DNA of 64,000 nucleotides from DASRFA01 sp035651755. Lineage in GTDB: Bacteria > Desulfobacterota > Binatia > UBA12015. Positions within the stretch are counted from its first letter, which is position 1. Each line of letters starts with the position of its first letter. This document shows positions 35,030 through 44,440 of this stretch, one piece after another. The stretch lies in contig DASRFA010000011.1 in the NCBI GenBank assembly GCA_035651755.1, positions 62,001-126,000 of the forward strand. Reading direction: 5' to 3'. The notes below the pieces were generated by a model that saw only the letters and a list, made by a program, of their open reading frames with translations, searched no databases and was not told where the DNA came from. Both the position numbers and the translations under genes were made by a program.

Positions 35030-36229
35030 ATGGCAGTGCGCGCCCCCTCCGATTCCGGCTCTCCGATCGTGGTCCATTGCCACCTGCGCTGGAGCGGCAT
35101 CTGGCAGCGTCCGCAACAGACGCATTCCCGGCTCGCTCGCCGGCGCCCGGTCACCTTCGTCGAGGAGCCGATCGAGGGCGACGGCGCGCCGCGGCTCGAC
35201 ATCGCGCCGACCGACGACGGCGTCGTCGTCGTGCGCCCGCACCTGGCTCGATCGCGCAAAGGCGGCGAGCGCGCGCGCGAGGCCGCCGTCGCGGACATGC
35301 TGCGTGCCGCCGGCCGCGGATGCCTCGCCGACCGCCTGCGCGACGCCGTGCACTGGCTCTACACGCCGCAGATGGAGCCGCACGTCGACGCCGTCGGCTC
35401 GCCGGCGGCGATCGTCTACGACTGCATGGACGAGCTCTCGCAGTTCCTCCACGCTCCGCGCGATCTCGCGGCGCGCGAGCGTCGGCTCCTCGCGCGCGCC
35501 GACGTCGTCTTCACGGGCGGGCCGGCGCTCTACGAGGCGAAGTGCGCGCTGCACGACAATACCCATCTTTTTCCTTGCGGCGTGGACTTCGAGCACTTCA
35601 ACGCCGCAGCCTCCGGTCGCGTCGCACCACCCGACGACTTGCGGGCTCTGCCGGCGCCGCGCCTCGGGTACGTCGGCGCGATCGACGAGCGCCTCGACTA
35701 CGAGCTCATCGGCGAGATCGCGGGCGCGCACCCGGACTGGTCGCTCGTCCTGATCGGGCCGATCGTGAAGGTCGACCCGGCCGTCCTGCCGCGACGGCCG
35801 AACGTCCACGTCCTCGGGCCGCGCCCGTACGCCGAGCTTCCGGCCTACATCGCCGGCTTCGACGTCTGCCTCATGCCGTTCGCGCTCAATCGCGCCACGG
35901 ACTTCATCAACCCGACGAAGACGCTCGAGTACCTCGCGTCGGGCAAGCCGGTCGCGAGCACGCCGATCCGCGACGTCGCGCGCCATTTCAGCGACGTGGT
36001 CGACGTCGCGCCGCGCGACCGATGGATCGCGACGCTGGAGGCGCTGGTCGGCGGCGGCGCGGCGCGCGATGCGGCCGCCGGGCTCGAGCGCGCGCGGCGC
36101 GCGTCGTGGGACACGACCGTCGCCCGGATGGAGTCGCTCGTCGACGAAGCGGTGAGTGACCGCTGGCAACGACGGAAAGCGGAAACTTCGGTGTCGACCG
36201 GCCGCGCCACGGCGTCGTGGCCGGCATGA
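35030..36229 (+). CDS. Glycosyltransferase (GT-B fold, TuaH-like)
   Basis: A 399-residue GT-B enzyme transferring sugar from a nucleotide-sugar. N-terminal SGIWQRPQQTHSRLARR is a hallmark of this subgroup; VYDCMDELSQF, the linker FPCGVDFEHFNAA and the donor-site region KTLEYLASGKPVASTPI follow. ATG at 35030 is supported by CGAGGAG; an earlier ATG lacks a site. It overlaps the next gene by ATGA, forming a two-gene unit at the head of the polysaccharide cluster. Confidence 0.85.
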   Translation: MAVRAPSDSGSPIVVHCHLRWSGIWQRPQQTHSRLARRRPVTFVEEPIEGDGAPRLDIAPTDDGVVVVRPHLARSRKGGERAREAAVADMLRAAGRGCLADRLRDAVHWLYTPQMEPHVDAVGSPAAIVYDCMDELSQFLHAPRDLAARERRLLARADVVFTGGPALYEAKCALHDNTHLFPCGVDFEHFNAAASGRVAPPDDLRALPAPRLGYVGAIDERLDYELIGEIAGAHPDWSLVLIGPIVKVDPAVLPRRPNVHVLGPRPYAELPAYIAGFDVCLMPFALNRATDFINPTKTLEYLASGKPVASTPIRDVARHFSDVVDVAPRDRWIATLEALVGGGAARDAAAGLERARRASWDTTVARMESLVDEAVSDRWQRRKAETSVSTGRATASWPA

Positions 36230-38355
36230 GCGCGACGCCGCCCTCTCGGCCGATCCGGCCGATGCTGCTCGCCGGCACGGGAATCGTCGGCGGCATGGAG
36301 CAGTCGCTCGTTTACTTGACGCGCGAGCTGCGGGCGCGCGGCTGCCGGCCGGTCGTCGGAGTGCCGATCGACGGTCCGTTCACCGCGCGCCTTCTCGCGG
36401 ACGGCCATCCGCCCGACGACGTCTTCGTGGTCGACATGGGGCCCGACATCCGGGTGGGCGCGATCGCCCGCTGCGTCGAGGTCGCGCGCGCGCGCGGCAT
36501 CGATCTGATCCATTCGCATCTCGTCCCGGCCGACGTGCTGGGCGCCGCCGCCGCTCGCGTCGCCGGCATCCCGTGCCTCGTGACGCTCCACGGAATCCTG
36601 CACTACGAGGAGCAGCGGCTCCTCCAGCCGCTGTTCGGCGCGCGCTACGTGGCGGTGTGCGATGCGGGCCGCGAGGCGGCGCTCGCCCAGGGGTTCGCGC
36701 CCGAAGCGGTGCGGTGCGTTCCGCTCGGGATCGATGCCGCCGCGTTCGCGCGCGTCGCGCCCGGCGACCGCCGTGCGCTCCGGCGCGAGCTCGGCGTGGC
36801 GGACGGGGAGGTGCTCGTGACGAGCGTCACCCGGCTCGCGCCCGAGAAGACGCCGGAGGTCCTCCTGCGCGTGGTCGAGCGGCTCGCGCGCGAGGATGCG
36901 CGCCTGGTGTTCGCGGTCGCCGGGACCGGACCGCTCGACGAGGTCGTGCGCGAGCAGGCGGTCCTGATGCACCTCGGCGGCCGACTTCGCCTTCTCGGCA
37001 ATCGCGATGACGTCGCGAGCCTTCTCGCGGCGAGCGACGTGTCGATCCTGTGCTCGCGCCTCGAGGGCATTCCGCTCGCGCTCCTCGAGAGCATGGCGGC
37101 GGGAGTCCCGGTCGTCGCGCACAACGTGGGCGGGGTGGCCGAGGCGATCGATCCGGCGAGCGGCTTCCTGATTCCGTTCGGCGACGTCGACGCCTTCACT
37201 GCCGCGGTGCTTCGGCTCGCCCGCGATCCCGCGCTGCGGCGCCGGATGGGCGAGAGCGGACGCGCCCATTGCCTGGAGGAGTTCGGGATCGAGAAGGCGG
37301 CCGATCGCCTGCTCACCGTCTATGCCGACGCGGTCGAGTCGGGAGGCACCGAAGCCCGCGCCAACGCCTTTGACGAACGGCAGGCGACGCATGCCGCCGC
37401 TCGGCCCCACGGCGACATCCCGTTCTCCGCCGCCCGGCCGTCCGTCGACGGCGCGGCGATCGCGAACGGGGCGCACGACGGCACGGTCGTCATCGCCGCG
37501 CGCGCGCCCGTCGTCGATGCGCACCTCCACCTCGCGGGCGAGGAGACGTGCCGCGACGTCCTGCGATCGCTCGACGATGCGGGCATCGAGTGTGCCTGCC
37601 TCATCGGCCCGTTTCTCGACAAGCGCACGTGGCAGCCGGTGTCGGGTGCGGCGCTCCGCCGCTCGAACGACTTCCTCCTGAACCTCGCGTCCCAGGCGCC
37701 CGAGCGGCTCTGGGCCCTCGTGACCGTCGATCCGCTCGTCGACAGCGCGTCGCACGAGCTCCGGAGCTACGCCGCGCTCGGCTGCGTGCGCGGCCTGAAG
37801 CTCGTGCCGCACGGCTGGCGACCCGAGGATCCCGAGCTCGCCGACATCTACGAAACGTGTGCGGCCGCCCGGCTCCCGATCCTCTTCCACAGCGGCATCT
37901 TCATCAGCGGGCGGGCGTCGAATGCGTGCCGTCCGGCCGCGTTCGAGGCCGTGCGGCGGCATCCCGAGCTGACGGTCGTGCTCGCGCACATGGGCTGGCC
38001 GTGGACGGACGAGGCGATCGCGGTCGCGCTCATGGATCCGCTCCGCGGAGCGCGCCACCAGATCCTGCTCGATATCTCCCCGGGCACGCCGCCGGTCTAC
38101 CGGAGCGAGGCGCTCCGTCGCGCGTTCGCAGTGCTCGGCTCCGAGATGCTGCTCTTCGGAAGCGACCGGTTCTTTCCGATCGCGGGCAGCGTCCTGCGCG
38201 AGATGCTGGACGCGGACGTCGCCGCGCTGCGCGACGCGGGAGCGGGCGAGGGCGATCTCGCGCGCATCTTCGGAGGAAACGCCGCGCGCGTGTTCGCGCC
38301 GCGGGCGACCGCCGCCGTCCGGGTCGTCCCGACGCGGGCGGCGACGCCGCCATGA
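36226..38355 (+). CDS. GT4 glycosyltransferase fused to an amidohydrolase domain
   Basis: A 709-residue fusion. Residues 1-370 are a GT-B glycosyltransferase: GTGIVGGMEQSL, VTRLAPEKTP (R203, K208) and an EX7E pair E280/E288 in SRLEGIPLALLE, typical of retaining GT4. After a linker, residues 425-690 are an Amidohydrolase_2 TIM barrel: DAHLHL (H433, H435), ILFHSGIF, VVLAHMGWP and LLFGSDRF give the metal ligands. The frame is continuous with no sign of error. The hydrolase may deacylate or decarboxylate a sugar intermediate (inference). ATG overlaps the upstream stop. Confidence 0.85.
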   Translation: MSATPPSRPIRPMLLAGTGIVGGMEQSLVYLTRELRARGCRPVVGVPIDGPFTARLLADGHPPDDVFVVDMGPDIRVGAIARCVEVARARGIDLIHSHLVPADVLGAAAARVAGIPCLVTLHGILHYEEQRLLQPLFGARYVAVCDAGREAALAQGFAPEAVRCVPLGIDAAAFARVAPGDRRALRRELGVADGEVLVTSVTRLAPEKTPEVLLRVVERLAREDARLVFAVAGTGPLDEVVREQAVLMHLGGRLRLLGNRDDVASLLAASDVSILCSRLEGIPLALLESMAAGVPVVAHNVGGVAEAIDPASGFLIPFGDVDAFTAAVLRLARDPALRRRMGESGRAHCLEEFGIEKAADRLLTVYADAVESGGTEARANAFDERQATHAAARPHGDIPFSAARPSVDGAAIANGAHDGTVVIAARAPVVDAHLHLAGEETCRDVLRSLDDAGIECACLIGPFLDKRTWQPVSGAALRRSNDFLLNLASQAPERLWALVTVDPLVDSASHELRSYAALGCVRGLKLVPHGWRPEDPELADIYETCAAARLPILFHSGIFISGRASNACRPAAFEAVRRHPELTVVLAHMGWPWTDEAIAVALMDPLRGARHQILLDISPGTPPVYRSEALRRAFAVLGSEMLLFGSDRFFPIAGSVLREMLDADVAALRDAGAGEGDLARIFGGNAARVFAPRATAAVRVVPTRAATPP

Positions 38356-38417
38356 TCGATTGATTTTCACGGGAGTGCGGCGACCGGGAGGCGCCCGCTC
38401 ACAGGAGGGTTCAAAGG

Positions 38418-39914
38418 ATGGAGCGGATCGTCGTCATCGGAGCTGGCCCGAGCGGGCTCGGCGCCGGCTATCATCTCGCCGAGCTGGGCTACGACGACTT
38501 CGTCGTGCTCGAAGGCAGCTCCGGTGCGGGCGGGCTCGCGGCCAGCGAGGTCAGCCGCAACGGCTTCACGTACGACATCGGCGGCCACGTGCTGTTCTCG
38601 CACTTCCGCTACTTCGACGAGCTGTTCGACCGCCTCCTCGGGGACGAGTACCAGGAGCTCCAGCGCGAGAGCTGGATCTGGATGCACGAACGGTTCGTCC
38701 CGTATCCCTTCCAGAACAACGTCAAGTTCCTGCCGCGCGACGTCGTGGTGGAGTGCCTGCTCGGGCTCATCGAGACGCAGCGCGCGGCGGACGGGAACGG
38801 CTCCCACCGGCCCGCGAACTTCGAGGAGCTCATCTACGCGCAGTTCGGGAAGGGCATCGCCGAGCAGTTCATGATGCCCTACAACACGAAGGTCTGGGCG
38901 CACCCGCCCCGCATGCTGGGGACGGGATGGATCGGCGAGCGGGTCGCCGTCGTCGACCTGGAGCGCGTCCTCCGGAACGTCGTCCTCGACCGCGACGACC
39001 GCTCGTGGGGCCCGAACAACACGTTCAAGTACCCGCGCCACGGCGGCACCGGCGGGCTCTTCGCGCGCATCGTGCCGTTCCTCGAAGGCCACATCCGATT
39101 CGGAGCTCGCGCGGCGAGCGTCGACGTCCGCCGGCGTCGCGTCGTGCTCGAGGGCGGGAGCGACGAGCCGTACGATCGCCTGATCAGCACCATGCCGATC
39201 GACCTGCTGGTCGACGCCATCCCCGACGCCCCGTCCGAGGTGCGCGAGGCGGCGCGCGCGCTCCGTCACTCCGGAAGCGCGATCGTCGGCGTCGGCCTCC
39301 GCCAGCCGTCGCCGTCGAAGAAGTGCTGGATCTACTTTCCGGAGATGAACTGTCCCTTCTACCGGGTGACGTACCTGTCGAACTACTCGCCGGAGGTGGT
39401 TCCCGACGCCGGGACGCACTACTCGCTGCTCTGCGAGGTCTCGCGGTCGCCGTACAAGCCGGTGAACCTCGAGACCATCGTGGACGAGGTCGTCGACGGT
39501 CTCGTCGCGACGCGGATGCTGAAGCCGGAGGATCGCGCCGACATCGTCGACACCCACCTCATCCGGCGCGAGTACACCTATCCCGTTCCGACGCCCGATC
39601 GCGACCGCGCGCTCGCGGTCATTCAGCCGTGGCTGGAGTCGCGGCGCATCTATTCCCGCGGGCGGTTCGGCTCGTGGAAGTACGAGATCGGGAACATGGA
39701 CCACGCGGTGCAGATGGGCGTCGAGTGCGTCGAGCGCCTCCTGTTCGGCAAGCCGGAGACCTGCTTCGAGAACCGGATCGTGCCGAAGGCGGAGCAGCGG
39801 CTCGGGCTCGCGGCACGGCCGCAGCCGCGCCGCGGGGAGCGCGGCTCGCCGGCGCGCGACGACCGCGCGCGCGGCGAAGCTCACCAGCCGCGGTCGCTCA
39901 ACTCGGCTGCGTAG
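38418..39914 (+). CDS. UDP-galactopyranose mutase-like FAD-dependent protein
   Basis: A 498-residue flavoprotein. Rossmann motif GAGPSGLGAGYHL, then LEGSSGAGGLAASE, GGHVLFSHFRYFDELFD, PFQNNVKFLP and NTKVWAHPPRML. These, with the conserved GTGWIGERVA and KYPRHGGTGG segments, place it among NAD(P)-binding/UGM-like sugar mutases and amine oxidases. It could convert a UDP-pyranose to furanose in glycan synthesis. RBS GGAGGG upstream. The last 34 bases overlap the convergent GH1-RmlD gene. Confidence 0.8.
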   Translation: MERIVVIGAGPSGLGAGYHLAELGYDDFVVLEGSSGAGGLAASEVSRNGFTYDIGGHVLFSHFRYFDELFDRLLGDEYQELQRESWIWMHERFVPYPFQNNVKFLPRDVVVECLLGLIETQRAADGNGSHRPANFEELIYAQFGKGIAEQFMMPYNTKVWAHPPRMLGTGWIGERVAVVDLERVLRNVVLDRDDRSWGPNNTFKYPRHGGTGGLFARIVPFLEGHIRFGARAASVDVRRRRVVLEGGSDEPYDRLISTMPIDLLVDAIPDAPSEVREAARALRHSGSAIVGVGLRQPSPSKKCWIYFPEMNCPFYRVTYLSNYSPEVVPDAGTHYSLLCEVSRSPYKPVNLETIVDEVVDGLVATRMLKPEDRADIVDTHLIRREYTYPVPTPDRDRALAVIQPWLESRRIYSRGRFGSWKYEIGNMDHAVQMGVECVERLLFGKPETCFENRIVPKAEQRLGLAARPQPRRGERGSPARDDRARGEAHQPRSLNSAA

Positions 39915-42091
39915 CGCGCGAGCGACCGCTCGAGCGGCGGCAGCAGCACGCCGCGCTCGCTTCCGAGGACGCTGTACGCGGGCCGCTCGGCGGGCAGCCC
40001 GAGCGCCTCGAAGCTGCACGCGACGAGCGGCGTCGCGTCGATGCGGGCCAGCTCGGCGCTTCGTCGGGCGAGCTCCGCCCACGTGACCGCACCCGCGTTC
40101 GCGAGGTGCCAGACGCCGCTCTCGCCGTCGATCAGGAGGTCGAGCGTCGCGTTCACCAGGTCGGGGACGTAGGTGGGGGAGACGACCGAATCGACGGCCG
40201 CCCGGAACGATCGCCCGCTCGCGAGCGTCCGGAGCGCGATCGTGACGAAGTTGTACTCGTCCCACGGGCCGAAGAAGGCGCTCGTCCGGACGACGAGCGC
40301 GCTCGGCAGGCGCGCCAGCACCTCGCGCTCCGCGTCGGCCTTGGTGCGGCCGTAGACGCAGAGCGGCGCCGTCGGATCGCTCTCGACGTAGGGTTCTCGC
40401 TGCTGGCCGTCGAACACGAGGTCGGACGAGAACGTGACGAGCGGGATCCCGGCCTCGGCGCACGCGGCCGCCAGCACGACCGGGCCGAGGTGGTTCTCGC
40501 GCCGGCAGCGCTCCGCATCCTGCTCCGCGGCGTCGACGCGCACGTAGCCCGCCGCATTGACGACCGCCCACGGCCGGAACCGGCGCAGCGCGACCGCGAC
40601 CGACGCCGGGTTCGCGATGTCCATCTCGCTCCGCCCGACCACGCGGTGCGCGAGGCCGCGCAGCTCGCAGACGCGCGCGAACGCGCGCCCCAGCGTTCCG
40701 GTCGCGCCGGTCACGAGGATCGGCTCGCGGAGGTCCGGCTCGGGCGCGGCGAGCGGCGCGCTCGGCTCGCCGTACAGCACGCGCATCGGACGCCGCCACC
40801 ATCCCGGCCCGTGGGCCGCCGGGTGCGAGGCGCTCTCCCCGCGCGCGAGCGCGCTCGCGACGCGGGCGAGCGCGGTCGGTCGCGGCGGGTCGGACCGCAC
40901 GTCGAATGCCCCGCTCTCGTACGAGCCGGCCCGGCGCACCACGAGGCTGTCCCAGTCGAAGGAGCCGAACGTCGCCCACAGCGTCACGGCGCGGACGTCG
41001 GCCCCGTCGTCGCGCGCGGCGACCGCGCCCCGCCACGATTCGAGGAGCCATCGGATCTGCTCCTCCCGTGTTCCGCCGAGATGCACCTCGCCGATCGCGA
41101 CCGGGATGCCGAAGCGCCGCCACAGCTCGCCGAGGATCGCGCGATGGCCCGCGATCGCGCCGCCGGTCCGCACGCGCTCGACGTCGGCGTAGCGATCGCG
41201 GCCGTTGCCGCCGTGCGTCCAGGCGGGATAGCGGGCGAGGTCGTCGTCGAGGTGGCGATCGCTCGTCAGGTAGTAGTTGACGGCAATCACGTCGGGCGGG
41301 CAGGGCGCATGCCGGAAGGCGTCGAGCTCGGCCGGCGTCGCGCCGTGCTGGACGAGGTGGCGCCAGAGCGGGTGGTCTCGTGTGACGAGACCGCACAGCA
41401 GGTCGAGGCTCAGGAGGCGGCGTTGGTTCTCGTAGACCGCCTGGTAGCCGAGTCGGGCCGACGACGACGTCCGGCCGACGTCCTCGGTCTGCACGAGCCG
41501 CGCGTCCGGCACGACCTCGCGGATCGCGCGCATCGCGAGCGCGGTCCCGCGGCACTGGTTCAGGAGCGCGCGCACGAAGCTCGCCGTGTCGCGGCGATGA
41601 GGGTACCAGTGGCCGTACAGAGCACTGAAGCGCGCGGTCGTGAGCGGCTCGTTGACCGGCGTGAAGTCGCGCAGCCAGGGATGGCGCTCCGCGAGCGCGC
41701 GCGCGTAGCGTGCGAGCCCGTCCGCGAAGCCGGGGTCGAGCAGGCTCGTGTGCGACGGTCCGCTGCCGTGGTGCACGAGGCCGACGATCGGCCGCAGGCC
41801 GAGATCGCGGAGGCGCGCGAGGCGCTCGTCCGCCCACGACCAGTCGAGCGTTCCATCGCGTTCGCGCGCCGTGCGCTCCCACAGCACCGGGTAGCGCACG
41901 GTTCGCACGCCGAGCTCCGCGAGACGCTCCAGGTCGGCGAGGCGGCGCGCGTGCCCGTTCGACTCGAGCTGGTCGAGGTAGACGTCGCCGACCCGGTTCA
42001 CCGTGCACTCGACGCCCGCCCAGAGCTCGAGCGGCGGCCGCCCGGATGATGCTGATGGTTGGCGAAGGATTCCGTTCGGTCTGGGTGACAC
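39881..42091 (-). CDS. Fusion of GH1-type glycosidase and RmlD-like sugar-nucleotide reductase
   Basis: A 736-residue fusion. The GTG at 42091 was chosen since upstream codons lie within the GH2 gene. Residues 20-430 are a family-1 glycoside hydrolase-like barrel with acid/base E148 in FTPVNEPLTT and probable nucleophile E335 in AIGEVHLGG. Residues 455-736 are an SDR of RmlD type: ILVTGATGTLGRAF, the VVNAAGYV segment and YGRTKADAE (Tyr and Lys). RmlD reduces dTDP-4-keto-rhamnose; the glycosidase could trim or remodel the same glycan. Starts five bases after the GH2 stop (co-transcribed). Confidence 0.88.
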   Translation of the reverse strand: MSPRPNGILRQPSASSGRPPLELWAGVECTVNRVGDVYLDQLESNGHARRLADLERLAELGVRTVRYPVLWERTARERDGTLDWSWADERLARLRDLGLRPIVGLVHHGSGPSHTSLLDPGFADGLARYARALAERHPWLRDFTPVNEPLTTARFSALYGHWYPHRRDTASFVRALLNQCRGTALAMRAIREVVPDARLVQTEDVGRTSSSARLGYQAVYENQRRLLSLDLLCGLVTRDHPLWRHLVQHGATPAELDAFRHAPCPPDVIAVNYYLTSDRHLDDDLARYPAWTHGGNGRDRYADVERVRTGGAIAGHRAILGELWRRFGIPVAIGEVHLGGTREEQIRWLLESWRGAVAARDDGADVRAVTLWATFGSFDWDSLVVRRAGSYESGAFDVRSDPPRPTALARVASALARGESASHPAAHGPGWWRRPMRVLYGEPSAPLAAPEPDLREPILVTGATGTLGRAFARVCELRGLAHRVVGRSEMDIANPASVAVALRRFRPWAVVNAAGYVRVDAAEQDAERCRRENHLGPVVLAAACAEAGIPLVTFSSDLVFDGQQREPYVESDPTAPLCVYGRTKADAEREVLARLPSALVVRTSAFFGPWDEYNFVTIALRTLASGRSFRAAVDSVVSPTYVPDLVNATLDLLIDGESGVWHLANAGAVTWAELARRSAELARIDATPLVACSFEALGLPAERPAYSVLGSERGVLLPPLERSLARYAAELSDRGW

Positions 42092-42096
42092 GTTTC

Positions 42097-44028
42097 TCAC
42101 TCGATGGCGTCCGGCTCGTCGTCCGGCACGGTGATGGGAAGCGGGCGGCGCTCGGAGACGGGCGCGTACGGCTCGCTCCCCGGTGGAGCGGCCCAGCGCC
42201 GGCGGCCGCCGCGCGTGGCGCGCGCCATGCGCTCGAGCGGGAACTTCGGCGACCGGTCCGCGTACAGGAGGCCGTTCGTCTCCTGGTACGTGTCGGCAAA
42301 CTGCGTGTAGCAGAAGCCCGCCAGCAGCTCGAGAGAATTGACGACGCGCATCAGCTCCGTGTAGCGGCGCTCGAGCTCCTGCGCGTCGGCGCAGCGCGAG
42401 TAGCCCCACGTCGCGCGCCGGTTCGACGACAGCGCGATGCCGCCGAACTCCGAAAGCACGATCGGGTGCTCGAGGACCGCCGGTTGCTGGCCGACGAGGA
42501 GCACGCGGCCGCCCGGGCGCTCGTGCTTGAAGAGGCGCGGTCGCAGATCCGTCAGGTAGCGACGCGCGAGACGCTTGGGATCCGGCTCGTAGTCGTGGAT
42601 CCCGATGATGTCGGTCGCGACGCTCTCCCAGCCATCGTTGCCGACGACCGGGCGCGTCGGGTCGAGCGTGTGCGTCAAGTGATAGAGCGCGCGCACGTAG
42701 CTCCGCTCGGGCTCGTTCTCGGGCAGGTTCGGGACGCCCCACGACTCGTTGAACGGGACCCACGTGACGATGCACGGATGGCTCGCGTCCCGCCGCAGCG
42801 CCTCGGTCCACTCGCGCGTCAAGCGATCGATCGACTCCCGCGTGAAGCGGTACGCGCTCGGCATCTCCCCCCACACGAGGAGGCCGAGCCGGTCGGCCCA
42901 GTAGAGGTAGCGCGGATCCTCGACCTTCTGGTGCTTGCGGACCCCGTTGAAGCCCATGCGCTTCGCGAGCTCGACGTCGCGGCGGAGGGCGGCGTCGTCG
43001 GGCGGCGTCATTCCGGTCTCGGGCCAGTATCCCTGGTCGAGCACGAGGCGGAGCAGGAAGGGCCGGCCGTTCAGGAGGAACCGGTCGCCGCTCACGGCGA
43101 CCTCACGGAGCGCCGTGTAGCTCTCGACGACGTCGAGCACTTCGCCGTCCTCGGTCGCGAGAGTGAGCTCGGCGAGGATCAGCGTCGGCGACGCCGGGCT
43201 CCAGAGGAGCCCGTTGCGATAGTCGTCTATCCCCGGGTCCGAGAGCGCGATCGCGCGGTCGACCTCGCCCGATACGACGCTGTAGGCGTCGTCCGCCAGC
43301 ACCACGGCGCCGACGCGGAGCCGGACGCCGAGCCGCAGTCGCTCCGCGCCCTGACACGCGACCCGGACGTGGAGCTTGACCTCCCAACGGCTCAGACTCG
43401 GGGTCCAGACGATCGACGCGATGTGCCTTCGCCGGACCGGCTCGAGCCACACGGTCTGCCAGATGCCGGTCGTGCGGACGTACCAGATCGAATGCGGTCG
43501 GAGCTCCCAGTCCTGCTTGCCGCGCGGCTTCGCGAGATCGACCGGGTCGTCCTCCGCGCGCACCACGATCTCCTGATCCCCCGAGTCCGTCAGGTGCGGC
43601 GTCACGTCCGCGGAAAAGGGCGTGTAGCCGCCCTCGTGGCGCGCGGCGAAAACTCCGTTCACCCAGACCGTCGCCGCGTAGTCGACCGCGCCGAAGTGCA
43701 GCAGCAGCCGCTCGTCGTCGCGCAGCGCGGGCCGCTCGAAGCGGCGCCGATACCAGCACGCGCGAAAGAAGCCGGTCTCGCCGACGCCGCCGCGCGGGGT
43801 CTCGGGCGCGAACGGAACGCAAATCGTCGCATCGGGCCACTCGACGTCGCCCGGCTCGGCCCAGCGAGCGGTCGGGTCGAGCGCGAAGTCCCACGCGCCG
43901 TTCAGGCACGACCAGCGGTTCCGCCGCAGCATCGGCCGCGGGTAGCCGTGCGTCGCGGCGTCGTCGCCCGCGAGCGAGCGGCCGCCGTCCGCCGCTTCGC
44001 GCGCGGGCTCGGGCTTTCGTTGCGCCAT
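42097..44028 (-). CDS. Glycoside hydrolase family 2 (beta-glucuronidase/galactosidase-like)
   Basis: A 643-residue GH2 enzyme: sugar-binding jelly roll (about 35-200; SCLNGAWDFALDP, VDYAATVWVNG, GIWQTVWLEPV), an immunoglobulin-like domain and a TIM barrel. Catalytic acid/base is E428 in PFNESWG and nucleophile E527 in IVLSEFGG. GFNGVRKHQKVEDP is a GH2 signature. No signal peptide is apparent, so it is probably cytoplasmic. Starts eight bases after a receiver gene and runs into the GH1-RmlD gene. Confidence 0.9.
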   Translation of the reverse strand: MAQRKPEPAREAADGGRSLAGDDAATHGYPRPMLRRNRWSCLNGAWDFALDPTARWAEPGDVEWPDATICVPFAPETPRGGVGETGFFRACWYRRRFERPALRDDERLLLHFGAVDYAATVWVNGVFAARHEGGYTPFSADVTPHLTDSGDQEIVVRAEDDPVDLAKPRGKQDWELRPHSIWYVRTTGIWQTVWLEPVRRRHIASIVWTPSLSRWEVKLHVRVACQGAERLRLGVRLRVGAVVLADDAYSVVSGEVDRAIALSDPGIDDYRNGLLWSPASPTLILAELTLATEDGEVLDVVESYTALREVAVSGDRFLLNGRPFLLRLVLDQGYWPETGMTPPDDAALRRDVELAKRMGFNGVRKHQKVEDPRYLYWADRLGLLVWGEMPSAYRFTRESIDRLTREWTEALRRDASHPCIVTWVPFNESWGVPNLPENEPERSYVRALYHLTHTLDPTRPVVGNDGWESVATDIIGIHDYEPDPKRLARRYLTDLRPRLFKHERPGGRVLLVGQQPAVLEHPIVLSEFGGIALSSNRRATWGYSRCADAQELERRYTELMRVVNSLELLAGFCYTQFADTYQETNGLLYADRSPKFPLERMARATRGGRRRWAAPPGSEPYAPVSERRPLPITVPDDEPDAIE

Positions 44029-44036
44029 TCGGGTCG

Positions 44037-44423
44037 TCAGTCGCGCCGTCGGTGCTGGTCGATCAGATCGAGAAGCGTCCGAGCCGGAACCGGCTTCCGG
44101 AAGAAGTGCGCGACGCCGAGCCTCTCGGCCTCGTCGCGCAGGTCGCCGTCGCCCGAGTATGCGATCACGGGAATGGCGGCGAGGGTCTCGTCGCGCAGCT
44201 GCTCGCGCCGGAAGTCGAGCCCGCTGCCGCCCGGCATCATCATGTCGAGCAGGACGAGGCAGGGGTCGACGCCGGACCGCAGGCGCGCGAGCGCATCGCG
44301 CGCGTTCTCGGCGGTCACGACGGTGTATCCGTCGGCCTCGAGCTCGAGCGCGAGCGCGTCGCGCAAATCCGGCTCATCCTCGACCACCAGGATGGGCTTG
44401 ACGGGCGCCGGAAACGTGACCAT
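44037..44423 (-). CDS. Single-domain response regulator
   Basis: A 128-residue receiver: ILVVEDEPDLRD, phospho-Asp in LVLLDMMMPGGSG, Ser in IAYSGDGD and Lys in FFRKPVPA. ATG at 44423. Its stop is eight bases from the GH2 start, so it may be cotranscribed with the glycan genes. Clearly paralogous to the receiver at 46123 (DFRxEQ...LAAIPV). Confidence 0.87.
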   Translation of the reverse strand: MVTFPAPVKPILVVEDEPDLRDALALELEADGYTVVTAENARDALARLRSGVDPCLVLLDMMMPGGSGLDFRREQLRDETLAAIPVIAYSGDGDLRDEAERLGVAHFFRKPVPARTLLDLIDQHRRRD

Positions 44424-44440
44424 ACGGCCCGGCGCAGGGA

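Noticed and set aside
39881..42874. A 997-residue version of the GH1-RmlD protein
   Set aside because: The first 260 residues read through the GH2 gene in the wrong frame; GTG 42091 gives the family-consistent protein.
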